A stretch of DNA of 44,605 bases from Sphingobacteriaceae bacterium UBA2059 (GCA_002332615.1 DDAL01000031.1:49636-94240), one strand, 5' to 3'; positions 8,516-15,985 are shown, counted from the stretch's first letter. Numbers and translations: made by a program. The notes: generated by a model not told the origin, from the letters alone.

Positions 8516-9472
8516 TTAATTTTGAGGGATAAACGTTATAATATCCTGTTTGTTAGCCATCCGGAAAATGGCCTGATATACGTACTCTGAAACAAGTTTT
8601 TGCCCTTCAAAATTAATAAGGTCTATAGTATCTTCCGGAGTATGGTACTGAGGATGACCTCCGGTATGGATACCTATTACAGGTATCTGCTTATCGTAAA
8701 AGGAAACGTGGTCCGATCCGCCTACGCCGCCTGCATGTATTACCGGGTTAACATTCAGACTCCTGCCAATATAAGCCATCATTTCCATGCCGCCCGGAAA
8801 GGTGCCTGCACCACCCATATATACCTGTTTATCTTCATTCATCCGGCCCACCATATCCATGTTGATCATTAGCTTAACAGATTCAAGAGGTACCGGAGGG
8901 TTTTCTACAAAATGCCTCGAACCCAGCAAGCCCTGCTCTTCTGCTCCAAAAGCAACAACAAGAATGCTTCTTTTAAGTGTCTTTTTATTGGCAGCCAGCT
9001 TTTCGGCAATCTCCAGCAGCGAAGATGTTCCACTTGCATTGTCATCAGCGCCGGGATGTATGCCAACAGTGTCCTTTTTCCTGGAGGATGGGCCTCCCAT
9101 ACCCAGGTGATCATAATGAGCTCCAAGGACAATATACTCGTTTTTTAATTCGGAATCGTTTCCTTCAATGAGTCCTATCACGTTATACGTTTTAACAAGG
9201 GGGGTGTCTGTAACCCCGGCAAGTACTCTCAGGCGGGCATCGAAGCTCTGCAGGTAAGAGTCTCCCGCTTTTTTTAAACCAGCTTTTTTGAAGTTCCGCA
9301 CAATATACTTAGCTGTTTTCGCGCTTTGCTTAGTGCCCGGATAGCGCCCCTGCATTTTTTGAGATGCCAAAAACTTAATATGTTTTTTAAGTTCGGGTTC
9401 AGTAATATCAGATTGAGCAAAAGAATAGAGGTTCAGTAAAAGCAGTAAAACGACAGAGAGGAATCTAGCCAT
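8516..9472 (-). CDS. Secreted M28-family metallopeptidase
   Basis: 318 residues from the chosen start. The N-terminus (MARFLSVVLLLLLNLYSFAQ) is a signal peptide, so the protein acts in the periplasm or outside. The di-zinc ligands of M28 aminopeptidases can be read in order: H119 in GAHYDHLG, the Asp pair in GADDNASG, Glu in GAEEQGLLGS, Asp in MINMDMVGR, and His in QYHTPEDT. An ATG at 9517 gives a longer frame, but its first residues are not signal-peptide-like and a TACATTTG -7 box at 9495-9502 lies inside that extension, so 9472 is preferred. The substrate, probably peptide N-termini, cannot be specified. It is transcribed alone, between the crt cluster and the gap before the PNGase-like gene. 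Confidence 0.9.
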   Translation of the reverse strand: MARFLSVVLLLLLNLYSFAQSDITEPELKKHIKFLASQKMQGRYPGTKQSAKTAKYIVRNFKKAGLKKAGDSYLQSFDARLRVLAGVTDTPLVKTYNVIGLIEGNDSELKNEYIVLGAHYDHLGMGGPSSRKKDTVGIHPGADDNASGTSSLLEIAEKLAANKKTLKRSILVVAFGAEEQGLLGSRHFVENPPVPLESVKLMINMDMVGRMNEDKQVYMGGAGTFPGGMEMMAYIGRSLNVNPVIHAGGVGGSDHVSFYDKQIPVIGIHTGGHPQYHTPEDTIDLINFEGQKLVSEYVYQAIFRMANKQDIITFIPQN

Positions 9473-9494
9473 AGAATTAAAATGTTTGTCGCAG

Positions 9495-9502
9495 CAAATG
9501 TA
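9495..9502 (-). promoter_or_regulatory. -7 box of the M28 peptidase promoter
   Basis: TACATTTG on the minus strand matches the Bacteroidota TAnnTTTG consensus and lies 23 bp before the chosen ATG. A clear TTTG -33 element at 19-21 bp is not seen. Its position supports the shorter start. Confidence 0.5.
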
Positions 9503-9545
9503 CTGTGTTTTAAACAAATTTTATTCAGTGAGTACTTAAAAGCAA

Positions 9546-9565
9546 CTAAGCAGGTACCTGCTTAG
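9546..9565. terminator. 20-bp perfect palindrome, possible terminator
   Basis: The two halves, CTAAGCAGGT and its complement ACCTGCTTAG, are exactly symmetric. On the minus strand it lies 13 bases after the stop of the start-less reading frame at 9579-9902 and is followed by TTGCTTTTAAG, a weak T-rich tail. It could terminate that frame or serve as a protein-binding site. Confidence 0.4.
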
Positions 9566-9578
9566 GAATGCCAGCGTC

Positions 9579-9902
9579 TTATGGCCGGTATAAACCAAGG
9601 TTGAGTCCGCCAGAAAACATGGATACATTACGGATACATCCCGGGTTCATGGTGGATGCATCTCCTGCCTGTCCGCCTGTTGACCGCGACTCATATGGCT
9701 CGCTACCTGTAGTGAAAGCAGTATAAAGCAATGTTTTAAACAAGGCAGATGTCTCCGGGAAAAGCGATGTTTCACCAGCCAGCTCTACAGGTGGCGGCCG
9801 GCAACTCTTTCTCCACCAGGAAAAAGGATGGTTATCGAAGGCATAAGGAAAAGATTTGGGCCTTCTGACGAGCGCTTGGCATACATCCGAATAAAAGTTA
9901 AA
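9579..9902 (-). pseudogene. Start-less open frame, possible gene remnant
   Basis: The 530-bp gap between the M28 peptidase and PNGase-like genes holds a 107-codon open frame on the minus strand that runs from a TAA to a TAA. It has no ATG near its 5' end; the only Met codons are near the C-terminus. The product is rich in Pro, Gly, Ser and aromatic residues (PFSWWRKS, TTGSEPYESRSTGG, MFSGGLNLGLYRP) and I do not recognise it. A 20-bp palindrome follows the stop. It may be the 3' remnant of a lost gene or a chance frame in GC-richer DNA. Nothing else was seen in the gap apart from a promoter box and AT-rich repeats near its ends. Confidence 0.3.
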
Positions 9903-9942
9903 TTATGACCGAAATCATTACTGGCACAAACGATAATATGTT

Positions 9943-9950
9943 TATGTTTG
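9943..9950 (+). promoter_or_regulatory. -7 box upstream of the PNGase-like gene
   Basis: TATGTTTG matches TAnnTTTG, 55 bp before the ATG. No convincing TTTG -33 element was found at the expected distance. The leader between it and the gene contains two copies of an 11-bp AT-rich repeat. Confidence 0.4.
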
Positions 9951-9971
9951 GTCCTATTTAAATGGTTTTAG

Positions 9972-10003
9972 CAATTTTATTCGATTCTTAGTCAATTTTA
10001 TTC
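9972..10003. repeat. Tandem 11-bp repeat before the PNGase-like gene
   Basis: CAATTTTATTC occurs at 9972-9982 and 9993-10003, exactly 21 bp apart, or two helical turns. The second copy abuts the ATG. A related copy (CAAATTTTATTC, 9515-9526, followed by AGTGAGT) lies upstream of the M28 gene. These could be regulator sites in the leader. Confidence 0.45.
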
Positions 10004-10004
10004 A

Positions 10005-11939
10005 ATGAGTGATTTACGTTTTTTTTTCAGAAGCGTCGCCTTTATGGTGCTGCTGATGTTTTTTTCAGCTGGTTTATACGCTGTTGATACCCTGCACGTA
10101 GTAACGCATAGTAAAACCACAGTTGTAACAAACCCCACAGACGGCTTTAACTATTACAAATCATGGGGCCGTTTCCCCTCTGCAAATGTGCCGGTAAGGC
10201 AAATTATCATGAAAGTGCGTCTGGGCTGTCCGGACGGTATGCGCTGTGCGGACTGGGATTATAAGGATCACATAACCATCAGACGCACCGGTGGCAAGAA
10301 CGGAAAATCGCAGGATTTTGAAATAGGCCGTATGCTTACTCCTTATGGCGGTGCTTTTCCAAAAGACTGGAGTTTTAACTGGCAGGTGGATGTTACCGAT
10401 TTCAGCATGTTGCTGCGCGACTCGGTTGAAATCGAATATAATCACACAGGCTGGGAGCCTAATAAGGACCGCGGCTGGAGCGTAACCATAGACTTTGAAA
10501 TTATAAAAGGTACGCCGGCGCTTGAGCCCGTAAGTATTCATAAAATTTATGATGGTGCTTACCGATATGGCGATAAAGACAATGGTATTGAAAACGGATT
10601 AAAACCGGTTTCTTTTATCGGGAATGAAAAGGCAGATTTTGCCCGTATACGTGTAGTGCAAACCGGCCATGGTATGGACCGCCCCGATAATTGTGCCGAG
10701 TTTTGCAGCAAATACCGTGAGATTTACTTTGACGAACGAATGATAAGTAAACGGTATATATGGAAACACTGCGGCGATAATCCTCTATCTCCTCAGGCTG
10801 GCACCTGGGTATACGATCGGGCAAACTGGTGCCCGGGCAATTTGATGAACCCCGATATTTACGATGTTAAAGTTAGCGGCGCCAAAAAGCACACGGTGGA
10901 CATTAACATGCAAAATTATATTTCTTCAGATCCCAGCGCCGACGAGTACATTACCGCTTACGTAATACAATACAAAAAACCGCGGGCAAGGTACGATGTA
11001 AGGGCAGAAGACATAATAAACCCTTCGTTAAAAGATCTTCACAGGCGCCAAAACCCTTCTGGCTTTAGCCCTACGGTTGTCATTCGCAACATGGGAAGTG
11101 AGACGCTCAGAAGCCTGGCAATCAAGTATGGTACCAGAGGTTTTAAAAACAAGACTTATAACTGGAAGGGTAGTTTACATTCTTTTCAAACGGATACTAT
11201 CAGTTTGCCGGGTCTCATAGACAGCAGGAAGGGTACGAACTTGTTTGATGTTGAACTAAGCAAACCTAATGGAAAAACGGACCAGTATGCAGCGGACAAT
11301 AAAGTGGTAAGCCCCTTTAATTCCGTACCTGTACACAGCCAGACGATGATTGTCTATCTGCTCACTAATAATGAACCATCGCAAAACAGTTATCGCATTG
11401 TAAGCAGCGAAGGCAAGGTGGTGCAGGAGCGTAAACTCGGATCGCTTAAAGCAAATACCCTTTATAAGGACACCGTTCAGCTTTCCAAAGGCACTTACAG
11501 GTTTGAAGTAATAGATACAGCTGGAAACGGCCTCGAGTTTTGGGCTAATCCTAAGGGAGGACGTGGTAAACTGTTTTTGCTTAACAAAGAGGGGGCTATA
11601 ATCAAAGACTTTGAGTCCGACTTTGGATCGTCTTTGTACTACGATTTCCAGACAGGCAGTCCGGCCGATCCTGTACGAGCCATTAAGTCCTACGCAGTGT
11701 ACCCTACACGTACGGAAGATAAAGTGACATTTGATTATTATGCTAATTTTGAAAAAGATGTGCTGGTGAAGATTATAACCGACCCCGGCGATAGAGTTGT
11801 AGAAGAACATAGCTATAAAAGCATTAAAGAGGGCGTTTTCGCCTACGACCTCAGCCGCCTGCCAAAAGGCCGGTTCTATCTTAAGGTTTATATAGATGGT
11901 AAGGAAGAGTATACAAAGCGTATACGTTTAAAGGAATAA
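10005..11939 (+). CDS. Secreted peptide-N-glycosidase F-like amidase with T9SS-type tail
   Basis: 644 residues: a signal peptide (to about residue 26), a PNGase F-like catalytic part (about 30-310), a middle region of unknown function, and a C-terminal sorting-like domain (about 565-644). PNGase F cleaves the bond between Asn and the first GlcNAc of N-glycans. Matches to the Elizabethkingia enzyme are direct: CADWDYKDHI (D85 aligns with catalytic D60), EIGRMLTPYG, DVTDFSMLL, and NCAEFC (E232 aligns with E206), then GTWVYDRANWCPG. The position of PNGase F E118 seems to hold His147 (YNHTGW), by eye. The tail (YAVYPTRTEDKV...LPKGRFYLKVYIDGKEEYTKRI) resembles the T9SS type A sorting domain. It is twice the length of classical PNGase F. 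A fucosidase gene follows after 16 bp. Confidence 0.87.
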   Translation: MSDLRFFFRSVAFMVLLMFFSAGLYAVDTLHVVTHSKTTVVTNPTDGFNYYKSWGRFPSANVPVRQIIMKVRLGCPDGMRCADWDYKDHITIRRTGGKNGKSQDFEIGRMLTPYGGAFPKDWSFNWQVDVTDFSMLLRDSVEIEYNHTGWEPNKDRGWSVTIDFEIIKGTPALEPVSIHKIYDGAYRYGDKDNGIENGLKPVSFIGNEKADFARIRVVQTGHGMDRPDNCAEFCSKYREIYFDERMISKRYIWKHCGDNPLSPQAGTWVYDRANWCPGNLMNPDIYDVKVSGAKKHTVDINMQNYISSDPSADEYITAYVIQYKKPRARYDVRAEDIINPSLKDLHRRQNPSGFSPTVVIRNMGSETLRSLAIKYGTRGFKNKTYNWKGSLHSFQTDTISLPGLIDSRKGTNLFDVELSKPNGKTDQYAADNKVVSPFNSVPVHSQTMIVYLLTNNEPSQNSYRIVSSEGKVVQERKLGSLKANTLYKDTVQLSKGTYRFEVIDTAGNGLEFWANPKGGRGKLFLLNKEGAIIKDFESDFGSSLYYDFQTGSPADPVRAIKSYAVYPTRTEDKVTFDYYANFEKDVLVKIITDPGDRVVEEHSYKSIKEGVFAYDLSRLPKGRFYLKVYIDGKEEYTKRIRLKE

Positions 11940-11955
11940 GCAGACAGCCAATTGA

Positions 11956-13314
11956 ATGAATGTTATGAAAAAGATTTTAAGTATAAGTATCCTGATGCTG
12001 GCACTGACAGCGGGAGCAGTAAGCAATAGTGCAGCGCAAACGAAGATAAACCCTGACTCTATTAGAAACAAAATGCAGTGGTTTGCCGATGCAAAGCTGG
12101 GAATATTTATTCACTGGGGTATTTACGCCGTTGACGGAGTGGTAGAAAGCTGGAGTTTTTATAACAAGACCATAGGGTATCCCGAGTATATGAAGCAGCT
12201 CAGGGGCTTTACGGCCAAAAACTATAACCCCGAGGAGTGGGCTGCGCTTATAAAAGAAAGCGGCGCACGCTATGCGGTGATGACTACAAAGCATCATGAT
12301 GGCGTTGCATTATGGCCAACAAAGGAAAAACACCTGAGTGTTGTAAAAAATACCCCTGCAAAGCGCGATCTGCTTACTCCTCTGTACAAGGCATTGGATA
12401 AGCAGGGCATTAAGCGAGGTGCCTACTATTCATTAATTGACTGGAGCCATCCCGATTATCCCGCTTTTACTAAAGACAGCAGCCGGTATAAGGTAAAGGA
12501 TGACCCTAAGCGCTGGGCTCGTTTTCTCAGATTTAACGATGCTCAAATGGCAGAGGTGAACAGCCGGTTTAAGCCTGATCTGTGGTGGTTTGACGGCGAC
12601 TGGGAACATAGTGCAGAGGAATGGCGTGCGGAGAAAGTACGTAAGGATATATTAGCCGTAAAGCCTGATGCTATTATCAACGGAAGACTGCAGGGTTATG
12701 GCGATTATGATACACCAGAACAGAATTTTCCTATAAGCCGTCCAACCTTTAACTGGTGGGAGCTATGTATGACTATAAACGATAACTGGGGCTATAACCC
12801 AAGAGACACAAATTTTAAAACACCTTATGAAGTAATTACAATTTTTGCCGATGCTGTAAGCAACGGGGGAAATATGTTGTTAGATATAGCTCCAAGACCC
12901 GACGGGTCTATCCCTGCCGAACAGGTAAATGTATTGAAGGAATTGGGCAGATGGAACAAAAAGCATGGTGAGGCAATTTTTAACACTCTGGGAGGCATGC
13001 CTCAGGGACATTTTTACGGACCAAGCACCATAGCTAAAGACTCTTGCACGCTCTACTTGTTTTTACCCGGCAAAGTAACCGGCGATGTAGTTGTTAAGGG
13101 ATTGGACAGTAAGATCAAACAAATAAGGGTAGTGGGAAGCAATCAGCTTCTTAGCCACAAGATAGTGGGTAAGATATCCTGGAGCCCTATTCCCGGGCTT
13201 ACCTATATCCGTATACCTGAATCTGTGCAGGATAAGTATATGAGCGTTATTGCTGTTGATCTGGAAAAACCGCTGAAGTTATACAGAGGACAGGGCGGCC
13301 TTGGAGTACTTTAA
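11956..13314 (+). CDS. Alpha-L-fucosidase, GH29 family
   Basis: 452 residues with an N-terminal signal peptide ending near SNSAAQ. GH29 enzymes remove alpha-L-fucose from glycans by a retaining mechanism. Family features are KLGIFIHWGIYAV (residues 47-59), ARYAVMTTKHHDGVALW (104-120) and the nucleophile motif LWWFDGDW with D213. GNMLLDIAPRPDGSIP is the C-terminal part of the barrel. A second start (MKKILSI) lies three codons downstream at 11965 and fits signal peptides slightly better. It follows the PNGase F-like gene by 16 bp in the same direction, so the pair probably releases and trims fucosylated N-glycans. The C-terminal beta-sandwich is short. Confidence 0.93.
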   Translation: MNVMKKILSISILMLALTAGAVSNSAAQTKINPDSIRNKMQWFADAKLGIFIHWGIYAVDGVVESWSFYNKTIGYPEYMKQLRGFTAKNYNPEEWAALIKESGARYAVMTTKHHDGVALWPTKEKHLSVVKNTPAKRDLLTPLYKALDKQGIKRGAYYSLIDWSHPDYPAFTKDSSRYKVKDDPKRWARFLRFNDAQMAEVNSRFKPDLWWFDGDWEHSAEEWRAEKVRKDILAVKPDAIINGRLQGYGDYDTPEQNFPISRPTFNWWELCMTINDNWGYNPRDTNFKTPYEVITIFADAVSNGGNMLLDIAPRPDGSIPAEQVNVLKELGRWNKKHGEAIFNTLGGMPQGHFYGPSTIAKDSCTLYLFLPGKVTGDVVVKGLDSKIKQIRVVGSNQLLSHKIVGKISWSPIPGLTYIRIPESVQDKYMSVIAVDLEKPLKLYRGQGGLGVL

Positions 13315-13396
13315 CGGTAAGATATACTTATTCAGGTTTGCTACAGCCGGGAGAGTTTTATATGTTAAGTACAAGAAGGCTTAAGTATTGATACTG

Positions 13397-13431
13397 CATA
13401 CACAGCGCGCCATTTGGCAGTGCTGTGTATG
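13397..13431. terminator. Hairpin between convergent fucosidase and rpoN genes
   Basis: CATACACAGC (13397-13406) pairs perfectly with GCTGTGTATG (13422-13431), enclosing 15 bases. Outer AGTATT/AATACT sequences add partial pairing. There is no T-run on either side, so any termination would be weak, but its place between convergent gene ends suits a two-way transcript boundary. Confidence 0.5.
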
Positions 13432-13435
13432 AATA

Positions 13436-14914
13436 CTAGAGCTCTTTTCTCAAGCGGGCTACGGGAATATTCATAGCCTCGCGGTATTTAGCTACCGTGC
13501 GGCGGGCTATGTTATAGCCTTTTTCTTTTAGTATATCGGCAAGCTTCTCATCGGCAAGGGGATGCCTTTTGTCTTCTTTGCCTATGCATTCTTCAAGTAT
13601 CTTTTTTACCTCCTTATTTGAAACTTCTTCTCCGCTTTCTGTTTGTATGGCTTCTGAGAAAAAGGATTTAAGCAGGAAGGTGCCAAACTCGGTTTGTACG
13701 TATTTTGAATTGGCTACTCTTGATACTGTTGAGATATCCATTCCAATCTGATCGGCGATATCTTTAAGGATCATTGGCTTAAGATTGCGCTCATCACCTG
13801 TTAGAAAGTACTCATACTGGTAATGCATGATTGCATTCATGGTTTTTAGCAGAGTTTGCTGTCTCTGCTTTATAGCATCGATAAACCACCTTGCTGAATC
13901 AAGTTTTTGCTTTACAAATTGAACAGCTTCTTTTAATTTCTTGTCTTTTTGAGATGATTTGTCATAATGTTCGAACATGTCCTGATAAGACCTGCTTACT
14001 TTTAGCTCTGGAGCGTTCTGAGCATTAAGTGTCAGCACGAGAATGCCATCATTGTTTTGTATATGAAAATCAGGAATAACCTGTAACTGTTTGTTATTTG
14101 TTTCGCCTGCATCACCTGGTTTCGGGTTAAGCTTCAGAATTTCGCCTATAATTTCTCTAAGTTCTACTGAATTAATACTAAGCGCTTTTTCAAGCTTATC
14201 ATAGTGTTTGCGAGTAAACTCGTCTAGATAGTTGCTTACAATTCTGATTGCTTTTTTGATAACCGGGTTATCCGGATCCTTCTTGTTTAGCTGTATAAGA
14301 AGGCATTCCTGAAGGTTTCTGGCGGCTACTCCCGGAGGATCAAAGCTCTGAATTACTTTTAACACATCCTCTACTTCTTCTTCCTCAGCTATTACGTTTT
14401 GAGAAAAAGCTAGGTCATCCAATATTGAAGACAGAGATCTGCGCAGGTAGCCATCATCATCCAGGCTGCCGATTATTTGTTGCCCTATAAGGAAATCTTT
14501 GTCGCTTAAAGGAACAAAATCGAGCTGATTTTGAAGTTTTTCGTAAAAGGAGCTCTGAACGGCAATAGGTATTTCTTTCCGCTCTTCATCATCGTCTCCG
14601 TTATTGTCGTATCGGCTACTATAATCGGCGGTTTTGTCATCCTGAAGATAGTCGTCGATATTAAATTCCTCTATATCGTCGCTGCCTCGTTCTTCACTTG
14701 GAAACTTTTCTTCCGGATCTGCATCGGGATACTTATCTGCAGGTGTTTCTGCCAGGTTGGCCAGGCTAAGATCTTCCAACGCAGGATTTTCTTCCAGTTC
14801 TTCTTTAATGCGTGCGTCCAGTGCGACTGTGGGCACCTGCAACAATTTTATAAATTGTATTTGCTGGGGCGACAGCTTTTGGAGTAGTTTCTGCTGTAAA
14901 TTTTGCTTTAACAT
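13436..14914 (-). CDS. rpoN: RNA polymerase sigma-54 factor
   Basis: 492 residues from the chosen ATG. It directs RNA polymerase to -24/-12 promoters that need an AAA+ activator. The N-terminal activator-interacting region is Gln-rich (MLKQNLQQKLLQKLSPQQIQFIKLLQ), followed by an acidic linker (EEKFPSEERGSDDIEEFN), the core-binding domain (IGSLDDDGYLRR, FDPPGVAARNLQECLL), the DNA-binding helix-turn-helix (IADQIGMDISTVSRVANSKYVQ) and the RpoN box ARRTVAKYREAMNIP at the C-terminus. A TTG four codons upstream (14926) is open, but the ATG matches the family start. It is divergent from ribE. No sigma-54 activator gene is in the window. Confidence 0.96.
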   Translation of the reverse strand: MLKQNLQQKLLQKLSPQQIQFIKLLQVPTVALDARIKEELEENPALEDLSLANLAETPADKYPDADPEEKFPSEERGSDDIEEFNIDDYLQDDKTADYSSRYDNNGDDDEERKEIPIAVQSSFYEKLQNQLDFVPLSDKDFLIGQQIIGSLDDDGYLRRSLSSILDDLAFSQNVIAEEEEVEDVLKVIQSFDPPGVAARNLQECLLIQLNKKDPDNPVIKKAIRIVSNYLDEFTRKHYDKLEKALSINSVELREIIGEILKLNPKPGDAGETNNKQLQVIPDFHIQNNDGILVLTLNAQNAPELKVSRSYQDMFEHYDKSSQKDKKLKEAVQFVKQKLDSARWFIDAIKQRQQTLLKTMNAIMHYQYEYFLTGDERNLKPMILKDIADQIGMDISTVSRVANSKYVQTEFGTFLLKSFFSEAIQTESGEEVSNKEVKKILEECIGKEDKRHPLADEKLADILKEKGYNIARRTVAKYREAMNIPVARLRKEL

Positions 14915-14929
14915 ATAAGTTTTCAAATC

Positions 14930-14946
14930 TACGTATAAAATACGTA
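14930..14946. promoter_or_regulatory. Inverted repeat in the rpoN-ribE divergent gap
   Basis: TACGTAT and ATACGTA form a perfect 7-bp inverted repeat with a 3-base spacer in a gap of only 53 bp between the two starts. It is well placed to influence either gene. No family of regulator was recognised. Confidence 0.45.
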
Positions 14947-14956
14947 TTGCTTAATG

Positions 14957-14964
14957 TAACTTTG
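14957..14964 (+). promoter_or_regulatory. Possible -7 box of ribE
   Basis: TAACTTTG fits TAnnTTTG but lies only 3 bp before the ribE ATG. If used, the transcript would be essentially leaderless or start inside the gene, so the match may be chance. Confidence 0.25.
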
Positions 14965-14967
14965 TGC

Positions 14968-15558
14968 ATGTTTACAGGGATTATAGAAACAACCGGCGAG
15001 ATAACAGCATTAATTAATAGAGATAATAATCTGGAAATTACGGTAAGTTCTGTCATTTCAAAGGAATTATCTATAGATCAATCGGTGAGCCACAACGGTA
15101 TTTGTTTAACCGTTGTAAAATGCACCGACAATAGTCATACGGTTACAGCTATTGCCGAAACATTAAGGAAAACGAACCTTGGCTTTCTTAATGTTGGAGA
15201 TATTGTGAATTTAGAGCGGTCAATGCCGGCGAATGGACGCCTGGACGGGCATATTGTGCAGGGGCATGTAGACCAGATAGCGAAATGTATTGACAAAGTT
15301 GATGAAGGAGGTAGCTGGGTTTTTACGTTTGAATACGATCTGCAAAATGATAATCTTACTGTAGAGAAAGGATCGATATGTGTAAATGGCACAAGTCTTA
15401 CAGTGGTTAATTCACAGATGAACCAATTTTCGGTAGCTATAATTCCTTACACCTATACTTATACTAATTTTCATAAGCTATCTGTTGGCGATTACGTCAA
15501 TATTGAATTTGATATTATTGGAAAGTATGTAGCGCGGCTGCTGCAGTTGAGAGGTTGA
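14968..15558 (+). CDS. ribE: Riboflavin synthase alpha chain
   Basis: 196 residues. It dismutates two 6,7-dimethyl-8-ribityllumazine molecules to riboflavin and the pyrimidine substrate of lumazine synthase. The start MFTGIIETTGEI is the hallmark of the family, which fixes the ATG at 14968 and excludes the open TTG at 14947. The two lumazine-binding repeats are visible: SVSHNGICLTV with GRLDGHIVQGHVD in the first half, and SICVNGTSLTVV with DYVNIEFDIIGKYVARLL in the second. No other rib gene is nearby. Its product feeds FAD, which the photolyase and CrtI of this window need, but no regulatory link is shown. Confidence 0.96.
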   Translation: MFTGIIETTGEITALINRDNNLEITVSSVISKELSIDQSVSHNGICLTVVKCTDNSHTVTAIAETLRKTNLGFLNVGDIVNLERSMPANGRLDGHIVQGHVDQIAKCIDKVDEGGSWVFTFEYDLQNDNLTVEKGSICVNGTSLTVVNSQMNQFSVAIIPYTYTYTNFHKLSVGDYVNIEFDIIGKYVARLLQLRG

Positions 15559-15748
15559 TTAATATATCCTTACTGTTCTTTTCTGTCTTAGCCATACCTT
15601 CAGATTGCATTTTTGGTGTTTGTTGTACACTTTGATTTTAATGATTTGTTAAACAGGGTTGCAGATTTAGCATCCCTATTTAGAGTTTAATACCTAATGA
15701 ATGTTTTATTTGAATTTTTAATAAAAATTATTGATTAACTATATTTTA

Positions 15749-15781
15749 TTTGCAATATATTGCTGATTTGCGTTACCTTTG
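15749..15781 (+). promoter_or_regulatory. Promoter of the small RNA
   Basis: TTTG (15749-15752) and TACCTTTG (15774-15781) match the -33 and -7 elements of the Bacteroidota primary sigma factor, with 21 bp between them. This is the best-formed promoter in the window, and it has no protein gene behind it. Transcription should start near 15788-15790. The rest of the 15559-15748 gap shows only AT-rich sequence. Confidence 0.65.
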
Positions 15782-15788
15782 TATCAAG

Positions 15789-15940
15789 ATAAAAGAAAAT
15801 ATTGTGGGAGGCCTGATAGGCCTTAGGGATCAGAGCTTGCTCTGCGAAGGTTCGAGTCCTTCTCCTGCAACTCCTTTCATATAATTTAGGTTTATAATTG
15901 GTTAGTTTGAGCATCCGCCCATCGGATGCTTATTTTTTTA
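15789..15940 (+). ncRNA. Small RNA with a tRNA-like cloverleaf, unclassified
   Basis: Between a promoter and an intrinsic terminator lies an RNA of about 150 nt with no open frame. Bases 15802-15870 can fold as a compact cloverleaf. The closing helix is 15802-15809 with 15863-15870 (8 bp, two G-U). Hairpin 1 is GGCC-TGATA-GGCC (15810-15822). Hairpin 2 is CAGAG-CTTG-CTCTG (15831-15844). Hairpin 3 is GAAGG-TTCGAGT-CCTTC (15846-15862). Hairpin 3 is a perfect tRNA T-arm and abuts the closing helix with no spacer, as in tRNA. The D-arm consensus and a 7-base anticodon loop are lacking, so it is not a normal tRNA. An alternative register gives CTGATAG as a 7-base loop resembling the Ile (GAU) anticodon loop. 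No CCA is encoded. It may be a tRNA-derived regulatory RNA, or a decayed tRNA behind a working promoter. Confidence 0.55.
15910..15940 (+). terminator. Intrinsic terminator of the small RNA
   Basis: AGCATCCG (15910-15917) pairs perfectly with CGGATGCT (15923-15930) across a 5-base loop, followed by TATTTTTTTA. It is a textbook terminator in the plus direction and faces the convergent Usp terminator 7 bp away. Confidence 0.85.
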
Positions 15941-15946
15941 TCTTTA

Positions 15947-15974
15947 TAAAAAAAGCAGTCCGACCGGGACCGCT
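15947..15974 (-). terminator. Intrinsic terminator of the Usp gene
   Basis: On the minus strand an 8-bp stem (15967-15974 with 15954-15961, one G-U) and a 5-base loop are followed by seven T (A-run at 15947-15953 on the plus strand), just after the Usp stop. Confidence 0.8.
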
Positions 15975-15985
15975 TAATTTAGGAT

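Noticed and set aside
8787..9148. Three overlapping plus-strand frames over the M28 peptidase
   Set aside because: All are shadows of the peptidase, whose zinc ligands are intact.
9473..9517. Longer N-terminus of the M28 peptidase
   Set aside because: The extra residues are not signal-like and overlap a -7 promoter box.
9546..9565. Terminal inverted repeat of an insertion sequence
   Set aside because: No partner repeat and no transposase fragment were found nearby; kept only as a palindrome.
11256..11810. 184-codon open frame opposite the PNGase-like gene
   Set aside because: It lies wholly inside a gene with strong motif support, on the other strand, and its product has no recognisable features.
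14531..14887. 118-codon frame opposite rpoN
   Set aside because: It is antisense to the acidic N-terminal part of RpoN, whose codon bias leaves the opposite strand open; hydrophobic product without motif.
15802..15870. Canonical tRNA gene call
   Set aside because: The T-arm is perfect, but there is no D-arm consensus and no 7-base anticodon loop consistent with the rest of the fold; listed as a tRNA-like small RNA instead.
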